This document shows positions 36,154 through 45,240 of a stretch of DNA of 64,000 bases, piece after piece (position 1 is the stretch's first letter; every line of letters begins with the position of its first letter). Under the pieces are notes generated by a model that worked only from the letters and a program-made list of their open reading frames with translations, ran no database searches and had not been told where the DNA came from. The stretch is from Saprospirales bacterium (GTDB lineage Bacteria > Bacteroidota > Bacteroidia > Chitinophagales > Saprospiraceae): the NCBI GenBank assembly GCA_016711045.1, contig JADJTT010000007.1, positions 186,001 to 250,000 of the forward strand, written 5' to 3'. The translations under genes and the position numbers were made by a program.

Positions 36154-37233
36154 ATGCACAAATTGATTATGAGTGTGGTATTCATTCTCTGCTTTATGGC
36201 AAGCGGGGAAGTGTCAGCACAGTCACGGAAGAATAAAACCGGAATAGCAGAAGGAGAAATGCCGGCATTAAGCAGCCGTGATCTCAAGGAGTTTCGCAAG
36301 AAACCCTTGAAATGGTGGACCGAAAACATGTTGCAAAGCCTGTATTTTCAAAACGGTAGAAGGCGGGATGTCCAACTACTTAACCTTAAGACCCGGGAGG
36401 ATGCGTATAACGTCAGTGACTTAGGTCTCGTATTGAAGGCTTCGGAACAGATTAAGGCAGTTCTGGATGAAATTCCCTTTTTGTCTAACAGTAAGATTGA
36501 GGGATGGGAGCTAAGTCCCAATATTCAGGTGGATGAACGCGTAGTCAAAGGCTTCAGTCCCCGGATGGAGTTTTTTCGGGCTGAGTTTGGACCCTTACGG
36601 GGCGTATTCCGGACCAATCTGGGCATGCACAGCGAGCGATTGACCCTCAAAGAGCTGTTCGGCGCAAAAGATGCCGATGGAATAAGCAATGTGGCTACCA
36701 CCTTGCTTATTGGTCAGCGAGGGTACCCGCTGGGGGGAGAGGCTGTCCTGGGAATGGATGTGCTGCAGGCCGTCTTTGGAGGGCGGAAGTTCCGGATTGA
36801 AGCCGGAGGCAAAAATCCGTGGTCGTTTGCAGCTTCGGCAGACCTGGGTTACGGACTGGCCTTTGATCTTTCGAATGTGTACAAACTCCCGGAAGACTGG
36901 ACCTTATTGGAGGAACTTGTCGTGCAATCACTTTCCGAACTTACGCCTGGAGACTCGCAAATAGAGCGCAATATCGTCAAGGTTGCAGCCGACCTGATCA
37001 TTAAAGATATCAGCATCTGGAAGTCGCCAACCAGCAGGGTATTCGAGACCGGGTTCAATTTTATCGCAAAGAAAAATCTCAAGCCCCGGCTGAACGGAGC
37101 GGCCCCCCGATACCGGCAATTGGGTGGGTATATTTCTGTGGGGAAATCATTCTATAATCCGAAGTCCGAGGGGGCGCCCAATTATACCGTGTCTTATAGC
37201 GGGATCGGGGTGTTTTGGAAGACCTTTTTTTAG
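36154..37233 (+). CDS. Hypothetical envelope protein
   Basis: The 359-residue protein starts with a signal peptide (MHKLIMSVVFILCFMASGEVSAQ, about 1-23). The mature part begins basic, then has a soluble region to about 120 and a beta-rich remainder with alternating strands ending in an aromatic residue (GIGVFWKTFF), consistent with an outer-membrane-associated protein. I do not recognise a family. It is divergent from the BNR protein and convergent, 14 bases away, with the restored end of the following T9SS gene. Confidence 0.6.
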   Translation: MHKLIMSVVFILCFMASGEVSAQSRKNKTGIAEGEMPALSSRDLKEFRKKPLKWWTENMLQSLYFQNGRRRDVQLLNLKTREDAYNVSDLGLVLKASEQIKAVLDEIPFLSNSKIEGWELSPNIQVDERVVKGFSPRMEFFRAEFGPLRGVFRTNLGMHSERLTLKELFGAKDADGISNVATTLLIGQRGYPLGGEAVLGMDVLQAVFGGRKFRIEAGGKNPWSFAASADLGYGLAFDLSNVYKLPEDWTLLEELVVQSLSELTPGDSQIERNIVKVAADLIIKDISIWKSPTSRVFETGFNFIAKKNLKPRLNGAAPRYRQLGGYISVGKSFYNPKSEGAPNYTVSYSGIGVFWKTFF

Positions 37234-37247
37234 GAAAATCAGGAGGT

Positions 37248-38815
37248 TTATCTCGGTATCAATAGAGGGCCCTTTCGGCGACATCTGGTACTGGTGACTT
37301 TGTCCTCGATAACCACCAGGTAGGCGTAAATGCCGGGATTCGCTTTCTCGCCTCCGATGGTTCCATCCCAACCGTATACTTCCTCTGAAGGGCAGAAATC
37401 ATTTTGTTCAAATACCTGGTTGCCCCAACGGTCAAAAATGAGCAGCTTTTCGATGAGGTATTCTTCACAATTCCCGCCGACGACGAACCGGTCGTTTATG
37501 CCGTCTCCATTGGGGGAAAACTATTCGGGAAGTATAAGCTTATGCTGTCGCAATTGGTCTTGCATCGTTTTACCGAAAGACGAAAAAAATCCTCTGCTAT
37601 GCAATCTTCCGCGCTCACAGCGCGTATCCAATTCTTTCCCTTCCAGTCTTTGTCGATAAACCAGGGGTGGTTTAGGGAGTAAGCGTAACCATCGCCATTG
37701 ATCCATTCGTAGTAGGTACTGTCTTCCTCGATTAGTTGAATGGATAGCGTGTCCCCATCGCATACTTCAATATCCGGAAACGGCGGCAATTCAGGAAGAA
37801 GGCCAATCTTGATGTAGGTAGAGTCTTTGATGACACAGCCATTCTGGTCCACCACCTCCAGGTAATATTCCCCTGTAAGGTATTCAGCGGCCGTAAAGCT
37901 CACGGCACTGCCCACTTTTTCACTCCCGGTGGGCAGGGTCCAGACATGGTAACCTTCCGCCAAATTTTGGCTGAGATGGACAGTCTCCCCGACACAGGCA
38001 GAGCCTGGAGCTTCTATTTGTATGGTACTCACCGGGTAGAACTCAAGGATGTGGCTGGCTTCGGTATGACAAGGGCCATTGGTGATGGTTACCTGATAAA
38101 GCCCGGGTTCCGTCACGGAAATGGCCTGGGTGCTATCTCCTGTAGACCAGCTATACTGGAGGTTGCTGCTTACGTTTGAAATGGCCGTTAATAGGGTGCT
38201 GTCTCCGACACAAATAGCGGAAGGACCGCTGATCACGGTGGTTAGATCCTGGTAGGTGTAGATCGTGGTAATTGTACTATCACAACCACACATCGTTTCA
38301 TAGCTCTCTACCACTACCACTCCGGCGCTATCCGGGTTGCAGGTGGGCACCATAAGGGTATCCTGGTAGGTGGGGTTTACAGGAATCCAGCCGACAGACA
38401 CAAAGTTGCTGTACGGGCTTCCTATTGGCACTCCAATAATGACGATGACAAAACTTTCCTCCACCAATAAATCGCCCAGAAATTCGGTACCTATCAGTGT
38501 GGCTGACCCATCCGGGTAGGTATAAATGCAAAGGGGTTCATGGTTGGGCGCCTCTACCCATAACCCGGACAATATATCTCCTGAACAGGGAATCAGGTCC
38601 GGATCGTCGAGGGTTATCGAGTTAGTCCCGTAGGTGGGCATGCTGTCATTGACACAAGGGGAGTCGGTCAATGCTTCGTTAATAATATTCAGGATAAAGT
38701 TAGGCGGGTATACACTTGGATCGATCTGGTCGATGCCGAACTGGACCTCTCCGCAGGGGTCCTGTGCCGTTAAAATGAAGGGAAAGAGGAAGAGCAGGAA
38801 GAAAAATTTCTTCAT
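37248..38815 (-). CDS. T9SS-exported protein with gliding-motility-type C-terminal domain, frameshifted
   Basis: A signal peptide starts at 38815 (MKKFFFLLFLFPFILTAQ); the open frame extends 22 codons further to a GTG without similarity. The protein has a Ig/PKD-like middle (STIQIEAPGSACVGETV and similar; SVTEPGLYQVTI) and at the C-terminus a gliding-motility-associated sorting domain (CHU_C type). The written frame derails at a TTTTCCCCC run (37512-37520, minus strand), giving PNSFPPMETA and a stop at 37496. With one extra T it continues as PNSFSPNGDGINDRF and ends at a TAA at 37248, matching the family end (LLIFDRWGNQVFEQ, GWDGTIGGEKANPGIYAY). A sequencing indel is the simplest explanation. 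The restored protein is about 522 residues. Confidence 0.82.
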
Positions 38816-38894
38816 CCGGGGTCTATGTTTGATAAAAGAGGCATTGTGCGAATATAACAGACTGATCGGGTAATATTGCACAAAAAAAGGGAGG

Positions 38895-38934
38895 AATAAA
38901 AAAGCCCCTAATTGAAGTCGGGGCTTTTTTATTC
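38895..38934 (-). terminator. Rho-independent terminator of the NmrA-like gene
   Basis: AAAAAAGCCCC / GGGGCTTTTTT with an 11-base loop. It lies 17 bases downstream of the minus-strand NmrA-like gene and is symmetric enough to work both ways. Confidence 0.88.
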
Positions 38935-38950
38935 CGGATTTTCAGGCACT

Positions 38951-39877
38951 TTAGTACGTATCTGCAAAAGAAGTAGCCACTACGCTCCGTGCATAATCCT
39001 TGACAGAAGTGAGCTTAATCGGAAATTCCTGCAGCACGGGATCCATATTGATGGGATTGCCGGTTGCGGCACATGTCATTAAGGCAGAGAACGATTTCTG
39101 CATGGGGTCGCTGGCTTCATCCATTTGAGTGCGCAACGCCTTTTCGGAGACGTGTTGCACCTCAAACTTTTGTCCGCTGACTTCTTCAAAAATCTGGACA
39201 GCTTTCAACTGGGAAATTTTTTCCGGTCCACCCAATTCGAGTGAGGTGTTCCTGGCTGCAGGATTGTCCAAACTTGCTGTCGCAAACCTGGCTACATCCA
39301 ACGCGGAAATATAACTGATCGGCTTTGTCCCATCCCCGCAAATCTGTGCTTTAGCGTTAGCGAAGTCAAATCCTGCGGCTGGGGTTAACCAAACTTCCAT
39401 AAAGTAGCCTGGTCGCAGAATAGTGTATTCCATTCCACTTTCCTCAAGGTGCTGCTCGACAGCGCGTTTGGCGCGGAGGAGCGGAAAACTAAGGTCTATG
39501 TTTCCTGAAAAGGAGGTGTAAATGAAATGTTCCACCCCTGCAATCTTCGCATGATCGATAAAATTCTTCACCCCTTCCAGGTCCACTTTTTGGATGTCAT
39601 TTTCTCCGGCAACATAGGAGAATGGCATTGAGGAGGTGGTGGTGATGACGTTCGTAACTCCTTCCAATGCAGGGCCGAAGGTGACACTTCTCCGCAAGTC
39701 TCCCCGCACAATCTGAACGCCCATGTCTTTCAATTTTCTAACCTTTTCCGGATCGGCGGTATCTCTGACCATCGCTCTTACTGTTCTGCCTTCCGCTGTA
39801 AGTAATCGGCAAATTTCGTTTCCTACCATCCCTGTGGCGCCAATAATCAAATTCACTTCTCGATTTAATTTTTTCAT
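38951..39877 (-). CDS. NmrA-like atypical SDR, NAD(P)-binding
   Basis: The 308-residue protein starts with an NAD(P)-binding GATGMVGNEICRLL (13-26) and shows FIYTSFSG and LRPGYFME motifs of the NmrA/azoreductase-like atypical SDR group. The classical YxxxK pair is not evident. These proteins are either reductases or redox sensors that bind NAD(P). It is monocistronic with its own terminator; AT-rich DNA upstream holds no obvious -7 box on that strand. Confidence 0.88.
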   Translation of the reverse strand: MKKLNREVNLIIGATGMVGNEICRLLTAEGRTVRAMVRDTADPEKVRKLKDMGVQIVRGDLRRSVTFGPALEGVTNVITTTSSMPFSYVAGENDIQKVDLEGVKNFIDHAKIAGVEHFIYTSFSGNIDLSFPLLRAKRAVEQHLEESGMEYTILRPGYFMEVWLTPAAGFDFANAKAQICGDGTKPISYISALDVARFATASLDNPAARNTSLELGGPEKISQLKAVQIFEEVSGQKFEVQHVSEKALRTQMDEASDPMQKSFSALMTCAATGNPINMDPVLQEFPIKLTSVKDYARSVVATSFADTY

Positions 39878-40262
39878 GATTTAGTTTTTTTAGGTTATTT
39901 GGAATAGGATTCATTTTCTCGTGGAAGAACAGGCAGAGTCTTAAGTTTTTATAGATTTAAATTTTGAAAATAAAATTAAGACGAATTTTAATTTTTAAAA
40001 ATGTCACCATTTCCGCATAAGTGGCTGTGTTTTAGGGAATGTAATCTTTTTACTTTTGTCACACAATGACAAAAATCATTGGGAAGATATTTTTGGAAAA
40101 TCCCAACGTAGCGCTATCTTTATTCTTTCGCGTAAGAACTACCCGGAGGATACTTCTCGAATTTCCAGCAATCATAACCCTGACTGTGCCCTTATTTATT
40201 GATGGAGTAGCGCGTTAGTTGCATTTCAACATATATTTATTTCATTATTAATATCAAACCAT
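39878..40262. other. Non-coding interval with a promoter-like box and a candidate small gene
   Basis: The 385 bases are AT-rich. A perfect -7 box TACTTTTG lies at 40051-40058 without a strong -33 element. It could start a long leader to the HMA gene at 40263 or a short transcript carrying the 50-codon frame at 40066. Confidence 0.45.
40066..40218 (+). CDS. Candidate 50-residue small protein
   Basis: An ATG frame of 50 codons begins eight bases after a TACTTTTG box, the same near-leaderless spacing seen for pyrR and purM. The product is basic in the middle (RVRTTRR) with a hydrophobic segment near the C-terminus (FPAIITLTVPLFI). It resembles no family I know. It may be chance. Confidence 0.2.
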   Translation: MTKIIGKIFLENPNVALSLFFRVRTTRRILLEFPAIITLTVPLFIDGVAR

Positions 40263-40628
40263 ATGAACACTTCAAGAATATCTATCCTGGCTTTGCTTGT
40301 CCTCATACTGGGATTCACTACCACCGCTTCAGCTGAAGACATCAAGGAAACCTTCAAAGTTTGGGGCAACTGTGGCATGTGCAAGACAACGATCGAGACG
40401 GCGGTGAAAAAGGTCGACGGCGTGAAAACCTGCAAGTGGGATGCGGAGACCAAGATGCTGACCGTCAAATTTGACGACCAGAAAACCACGCTGGATGATA
40501 TCAAAAAATCTATCGCCGCAGTAGGCTATGATACGGAAGAATTCCGGGCTCCGGATGATGTGTACAGCAAGCTGCACGGTTGTTGCCAGTATGATCGTCC
40601 GCCGAGCCTGGATAAAATAAATAACTGA
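40263..40628 (+). CDS. Secreted heavy-metal-associated (HMA) domain protein
   Basis: The 121-residue protein has a signal peptide (about 1-24). The HMA ferredoxin-like domain that follows has metal-site cysteines C37 and C40 (GNCGMC). This variant shifts the usual GMTCxxC to GNCGMC and adds a third Cys (C57). A C-terminal C107-C108 pair lies in LHGCCQYD. HMA domains bind Cu(I) and similar soft metals, so it is probably a periplasmic metallochaperone. It is followed by two genes that also encode exported Cys-motif proteins (34- and 10-base gaps), suggesting one operon for metal delivery or detoxification (inference). Confidence 0.87.
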   Translation: MNTSRISILALLVLILGFTTTASAEDIKETFKVWGNCGMCKTTIETAVKKVDGVKTCKWDAETKMLTVKFDDQKTTLDDIKKSIAAVGYDTEEFRAPDDVYSKLHGCCQYDRPPSLDKINN

Positions 40629-40662
40629 ATCTATCTCCCATTTTCCTCAATGCATCCCTGAT

Positions 40663-41439
40663 ATGAAAAAGAATTTCATTCTCAGCCTGATAATTATTTT
40701 TAGTGGCATAGCGGCTTTTGGCCAGACCACCGCCACCGATTTCACCGCCACCGATTGCGATGGGTTTTCTCACCACTTGTTTTCAGAATTGGAAGCGGGG
40801 AAAGTAATTGTCATGGCGTGGGTCATGCCCTGTGCCGCTTGCTTGCCTCCCTCTCTTGCTGCTTTTAGTGCGGTAAAAAATTATGTCGACGACTACCCTG
40901 GGGTGGTGTCTTTTTATTTGGTTGATGATTTTGGAGATACCCCTTGCAACACTATGAAAAGCTGGGCAGGGGCGAATGGGCTGCCAAAGGCTAATGTATT
41001 TTCTACCGCAACCATCGATATGGGCGATTATGGGCAGTACGGAATGCCGAAAGTCGTGGTGCTGGGCGGCGGAGCTGACCACACGATCTTCTACAATGAG
41101 AATTACTCTACCGTCGGCGTCGGTGAGGCCATTGAAGCAGCACTGGGTCTTACTTCTATTACCGCCAGCCCACGGGTAGACCTGGGGGTGATTCTTTCCC
41201 CTAACCCGGCCCAGAATGAATTGCACATTGCTTATCGCTTGCCACAAGCGGCCGAGTTGAGCGCAGAAGTGTTGAATATACTTGGAGCTGAAATCTTTAG
41301 CATAGTAAAGGATGAAAAACAAGTAGCAGGCGCGCATGAAATGCAGGTCGATATTAGCGGCCTAAGCAATGGTGTATATTTTTTCAGGCTGAACACGACA
41401 AACGGCGCGCAAGTCGTCCGGTTTTATGTAGCTCAATAA
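40663..41439 (+). CDS. Secreted thioredoxin-like protein with T9SS sorting domain
   Basis: The 258-residue protein has a signal peptide (about 1-21). A thioredoxin-like domain (about 25-165) carries C57-A-A-C60 (VMPCAACLPP) and a cis-Pro loop (YGMPKVVVLGG). The last 75 residues form a type A T9SS sorting domain (VILSPNPAQNELHI ... FFRLNTTNGAQVVRFYV). A thiol-active protein sent to the surface is unusual. Because it lies between a metallochaperone and a porin-like protein, it may keep Cys metal ligands reduced or bind metal itself, like Sco proteins (inference). Confidence 0.85.
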   Translation: MKKNFILSLIIIFSGIAAFGQTTATDFTATDCDGFSHHLFSELEAGKVIVMAWVMPCAACLPPSLAAFSAVKNYVDDYPGVVSFYLVDDFGDTPCNTMKSWAGANGLPKANVFSTATIDMGDYGQYGMPKVVVLGGGADHTIFYNENYSTVGVGEAIEAALGLTSITASPRVDLGVILSPNPAQNELHIAYRLPQAAELSAEVLNILGAEIFSIVKDEKQVAGAHEMQVDISGLSNGVYFFRLNTTNGAQVVRFYVAQ

Positions 41440-41449
41440 ATCAGAGATC

Positions 41450-42454
41450 ATGCGGTTATTTATCCTCACATTACTTCTGTTGTGTGGCGTCGCGAACACC
41501 TATGCCCAGGGCTGTTGTTCGGGCGGGAGCGGAAGCCCCATCGTAGGAGGCGCAGCCACAGGCGTGCTGGAGGACCACCAGGTCGAATTGGCTGTCAACT
41601 ATCAATATTTTCAATCCAATAAATTCTTTGCCGCGGATCGTGACACCCTCGCCTTGTTCGACAATTTGCGGAACAATTACCTCTACTTCCGGGCCGATTA
41701 TGGGATTTCCAAGCGATTTACGCTATCCGTGGCTACCGGTTATTTTCTCGATAAGACGCTGGTGGAGTTGGAGCACACCAAAACGATCTCTTCCAGCGGC
41801 TTAGGGGATTTGATCCTATTTCCGAGGTACAACCTGATCAATAAAGAAACGCCAAAAGGGCGCATGGAATTTACCCTGGGTTTGGGATACAAAATCCCCC
41901 TTGGCGCCCATGCCAGTAAATACCTGGTGTATTCCGATCCTATTTCGGGAACCAATTACTACACCACATCTCCTCCCACCGTGCAGTGCACGAATGGCTC
42001 CCAGGATTTGTTACTCTATGCCTTTTTCTACAAAGACTTTCCTTTGAAAAAGCTCCGTTTTTTTGCCAGTGGATTGTACACCCGAAAAGGATGGAATTCC
42101 CTGGGTGAAAAATTTGGCGATTACGGAAGCCTGAGTTTGTATGCAGGCAAGACCATCTTTCGAAAACTGGGGCTGACCGCCCAATTAAAAGGGGAGTGGA
42201 TCGGGCAAATGAAGGCAGCAGAAGGGGTAGACCTCCTCGCCTTGTACAATGTGCAACCGGAATCCACCGCCAGCCGGAAATTATTCTTTGTGCCCCAGGT
42301 CAGCTATAGTTTCAAATCCTTCACCGTATACGCACTCAGCGAGATCCCATTGTATCAGTATCTGGAAGGGATACAAGTGGGGTCTCAGTATCAGGTTACA
42401 GCCGGGCTTTCGTATAGGTGGTATGTGAAGAAGAGGGTTAAAGAGAGTTCATGA
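41450..42454 (+). CDS. Outer-membrane beta-barrel protein with N-terminal Cys pair
   Basis: The 334-residue protein has a signal peptide (about 1-20) and a mature N-terminus beginning GCCSGGSGSP, a Cys-Cys motif in a Gly/Ser stretch. The rest is a series of amphipathic strands (about 45-325) with aromatic girdle residues ending in YRWYVKKR, typical of transporter-type barrels. It is 10 bases behind the thioredoxin-like gene. The CC motif echoes the CC in the HMA protein. A metal-uptake or export porin role is an inference from neighbours. A strong terminator follows 110 bases later. Confidence 0.75.
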   Translation: MRLFILTLLLLCGVANTYAQGCCSGGSGSPIVGGAATGVLEDHQVELAVNYQYFQSNKFFAADRDTLALFDNLRNNYLYFRADYGISKRFTLSVATGYFLDKTLVELEHTKTISSSGLGDLILFPRYNLINKETPKGRMEFTLGLGYKIPLGAHASKYLVYSDPISGTNYYTTSPPTVQCTNGSQDLLLYAFFYKDFPLKKLRFFASGLYTRKGWNSLGEKFGDYGSLSLYAGKTIFRKLGLTAQLKGEWIGQMKAAEGVDLLALYNVQPESTASRKLFFVPQVSYSFKSFTVYALSEIPLYQYLEGIQVGSQYQVTAGLSYRWYVKKRVKESS

Positions 42455-42564
42455 ACGTTTTTACTTTTATCGGGCTATGGTTAAGTTGCTCAGCGTTAGC
42501 GCGGTAGTTTTTATGCCCAGTTTTGATGTGCCTTTAGGGATGTAAACCTGGAATTTTGACTGCG

Positions 42565-42606
42565 AATGCGCCATACGGAATTGACGTCCGTATGGCGCAT
42601 TTTTTA
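42565..42606 (+). terminator. Rho-independent terminator
   Basis: A perfect 15-bp stem (AATGCGCCATACGGA / TCCGTATGGCGCATT) is followed by a T-run. It ends the HMA-thioredoxin-barrel operon. The interval from 42455 to 42763 holds nothing else I can identify. Confidence 0.88.
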
Positions 42607-42763
42607 CTAACCCTGCAACAATAAGCCTATATTTTCCCGCCCTTCCTGCCACATCAGTAAGGTAGTTACAACAATAGGATTTAGTCCTATAGCCATTTTT
42701 GGGCCATATTGCGAGTGTAATCAATTAACTGAAATCCTATTCTTGCAACTAAAAATTTAGCTT

Positions 42764-43891
42764 ATGAAACGGGCAATTATCATTTCCATGATGCTGATGA
42801 TTCTCCATTTTTTTGGAGGAACTTCTTCCGCACAAACTACCGACTCCAGGCCGACTATCGCCGTGTTGAATATCGACACCGAAAACCTGGATATGACCCC
42901 CGAACAAATGGGGAATCTTACACGTCTCGAACTGGATAAGCTGGGCATTTACGATGTAATGGATCGCTACGACGTTGCCTATATGGTGAAAAGCAAAGGG
43001 ATCGAATTGGAGAATTGCTATGGGAAGATCTGCATGATCGAAGTCGGCACGAAACTGGGTATGGACAAAATGCTTACCGGAAATGTCGAGCAACTCGGTG
43101 ATGTCATCATTGTCAATTTCCGCCTTATTGACGTGGCTACCGGGTCGATAGAAAAATCGCAGGTACTGGAATTTCTCGATCTCAGCCAGCAATTGCAAAT
43201 GATGGTAAGTCTCACGATCCATGAACTGTTTGGGCTGAAAGTGGATGAAGACATCCTGAAAAAACTCACCCAGAAATTCGATTTTGAAAATACGCTCAAT
43301 TATCCGGAAACCGACCGACTCCGGCTGGACGGACCGAGAAGCGGGATCGTTTTTTATACAGGCGAAACTGCCAAGATCTATCAAAGTCCGAAATACGAAG
43401 GTGGCTTCGACGGGTACCCGGTACTCTTTCAGTTTGGCTATCAATTTGAAACCAAATACCTGAATTCGGGCAACTTCCAGGCCTTGTTTGAGTTCATTCC
43501 CTCTATCACTGGGCTGGACCAGGGACGGGCCATTCCCAGCCTTGCTGTGCTCAATGGGTTGCGAAGCAACAAGATTGGTTGGGAGTTTGCCTTTGGACCG
43601 ATCTTCATTTTGGTCAAAGAAGGGAAAGGCTATTACGACGAAAATAACGCCTGGCACCTGGAAGAGGAGTGGGGGGATTACGAGAACCCCAATCCAAACC
43701 CAATTGTAAAACGGCTAGATAGCAGGGGCAAATTAAGCCTGGCTAGTGGATTCCTGTTCGGACTTGGGAAAACCTTCAAATCAGGCCGGCTCAATATTCC
43801 GGTGAATGGGTTCTTTATTCCTGGTAAATCCGGACATCGGTTCGGTTTATCCGTAGGCTTTAATGCGAGCAAGTACAATAGGCGGAAATAA
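42764..43891 (+). CDS. CsgG/TolB-like exported protein
   Basis: The 375-residue protein has a signal peptide (about 1-24). An N-terminal domain (about 28-160) looks like the CsgG/TolB-N family: PTIAVLNIDTENLDMTPEQMG, LTRLELDKLGIYDVMDRYDV, and LGMDKMLTGNVEQLGDVIIVNFRLID. This is the alpha/beta domain found in lipoproteins with TPR or barrel partners. The C-terminal half is beta-rich and may be barrel-like (VGFNASKYNRRK end). Function is unknown. A dispersed palindrome follows seven bases after the stop. Confidence 0.65.
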   Translation: MKRAIIISMMLMILHFFGGTSSAQTTDSRPTIAVLNIDTENLDMTPEQMGNLTRLELDKLGIYDVMDRYDVAYMVKSKGIELENCYGKICMIEVGTKLGMDKMLTGNVEQLGDVIIVNFRLIDVATGSIEKSQVLEFLDLSQQLQMMVSLTIHELFGLKVDEDILKKLTQKFDFENTLNYPETDRLRLDGPRSGIVFYTGETAKIYQSPKYEGGFDGYPVLFQFGYQFETKYLNSGNFQALFEFIPSITGLDQGRAIPSLAVLNGLRSNKIGWEFAFGPIFILVKEGKGYYDENNAWHLEEEWGDYENPNPNPIVKRLDSRGKLSLASGFLFGLGKTFKSGRLNIPVNGFFIPGKSGHRFGLSVGFNASKYNRRK

Positions 43892-43897
43892 GAGCCC

Positions 43898-43934
43898 AAA
43901 GTGATTTGACGGCCGGCGGCCGTCAAATCACTTT
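43898..43934. repeat. Dispersed palindromic element, copy 3
   Basis: AAAGTGATTTGACGGCC and GGCCGTCAAATCACTTT pair perfectly around a short GGC centre. Directly downstream of the CsgG/TolB-like gene. Confidence 0.85.
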
Positions 43935-44013
43935 TATACTCAAGGAAATTGGCAATTTGCCTCAGGAATACCGAAGAGTTATACGTAATTTGTAAAATAG
44001 ATTATTTAACTCG

Positions 44014-44388
44014 ATGAAAACAGAACAACCAAACTCCATTGACGAGTATATCGCAAGTTTTCCGGACGAAATTCAGGAGATCCTGGAACAAATCCGGGAA
44101 ACCATTAGAAAAACGGCTCCACAGGCTGAAGAAGCAATCAGCTATGGAATGCCTACATTCAAATTGGATGGCGTATTGGTTCACTTTGCAGCCTTCAAAA
44201 ATCATATCGGGCTTTACCCTGCGCCGGTAGGCATTGATGCATTTAAAAAAGAGCTTTCTGCGTACAAAGGAGGCAAAGGTTCGGTTCAGTTCCCGCTTGA
44301 TCAGCCGATGCCTTTGGGGCTGATTGCTGAAATTGTAAAGTTCAGGGTTTTGGGAAATCTGGAGAAAGCAAAGAATAGAAAGAACTAA
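44014..44388 (+). CDS. DUF1801 / YdhG-family protein
   Basis: The 124-residue cytoplasmic protein belongs to the DUF1801 family (signatures SIDEYIASFPDEIQEILEQIR, EAISYGMPTF, and FKNHIGLYP). In Bacillus, YdhG (Fra) is reported as a frataxin-like iron chaperone; whether that applies here is uncertain. The gene stands alone between two palindromic elements. Confidence 0.85.
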   Translation: MKTEQPNSIDEYIASFPDEIQEILEQIRETIRKTAPQAEEAISYGMPTFKLDGVLVHFAAFKNHIGLYPAPVGIDAFKKELSAYKGGKGSVQFPLDQPMPLGLIAEIVKFRVLGNLEKAKNRKN

Positions 44389-44409
44389 AATAAGTTATAC
44401 TCAAACCGA

Positions 44410-44458
44410 AGTGATTTGGGACTAGTGCGGCCGGCGGTCGTCAAATCACTTGGGACTT
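44410..44458. repeat. Dispersed palindromic element, copy 4 (rearranged)
   Basis: The left half begins AAGTGATTTG but then continues directly with the tail sequence GGACTAGTGCG (44418-44429 region) before GGCCGGCGGTCGTCAAATCAC. TTGGGACTAGTGCG is shared with copy 2 (32658-32671). The arrangement looks like recombination between the tail and head of two copies. Confidence 0.75.
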
Positions 44459-44619
44459 TTTCTCCCTGCAACCTCCTTTCTACCGAAAAGCCATAATACA
44501 TTGGATAATGAGTGCGAAGCAAAAAAGACCAGCTATTCCAGGCTTGAAAAAGCAATAGTAGAAAGTGGGAAATTAAGAAGAATAACATAAAAAAAATAAA
44601 TCTAGCCAAACCCTCTGCA

Positions 44620-45183
44620 ATGAACCTACGCGAGATCGTATCTGTCACCTTAATTCTCTTTTCCATCATAGACACACTGGGAAACCTTCCGGTCATCATT
44701 GGCATGAAAGAGCAAGGCAAGGTCATTGAAGCAGGCAAGGCCACTATTTCGGCAGGTGTTTTAATGGTCGCCTTTTTATTTGGAGGGGAATCCATTTTAA
44801 ATTTGCTGGGGGTGGATGTGGAATCTTTTGCCATCGCAGGGGCGATTGTCATTTTTATCATGGGGCTGGAAATGATCCTTGGGGTAACGATCTTCAAAGA
44901 ATCCCTACACAGTAAGTCAACTTCTATTGTCCCGATTGCTTTCCCGATGATCGCGGGCTCAGGGACATTGACCACCATCTTATCTTTACGGGCAGAGTAC
45001 TCGGTTCAGAATATTGCCATTGGCATTGCGGTAAACCTGGTGCTGGTCTATTTGTCGTTGCGTTCTTCTGGCTGGATACAGCGAAAAATCGGGCAGGGAG
45101 GCGCAGAAGTATTGAGGAAAGTATTTGGGATAATCCTCCTGGCCATCGCGGTAAAATTATTCAGGAAGAATTTGGGGATATAA
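44620..45183 (+). CDS. MarC family integral membrane protein
   Basis: The 187-residue protein has six predicted transmembrane helices and the MarC/UPF0056 signature (IIDTLGNLPVIIG at 20-32, and PIAFPMIAGSGTLTTIL at about 105-121). The family was named from the mar region but does not confer multidrug resistance; its role is unknown. It lies 65 bases upstream of the ABC binding lipoprotein but a new promoter probably starts there (TATATTTA, 45212-45219). Confidence 0.9.
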   Translation: MNLREIVSVTLILFSIIDTLGNLPVIIGMKEQGKVIEAGKATISAGVLMVAFLFGGESILNLLGVDVESFAIAGAIVIFIMGLEMILGVTIFKESLHSKSTSIVPIAFPMIAGSGTLTTILSLRAEYSVQNIAIGIAVNLVLVYLSLRSSGWIQRKIGQGGAEVLRKVFGIILLAIAVKLFRKNLGI

Positions 45184-45240
45184 AGCCCCCAAAAACCTCC
45201 CCTAAATTTCTTATATTTAGCCTGTTATCAACCAGACTTA

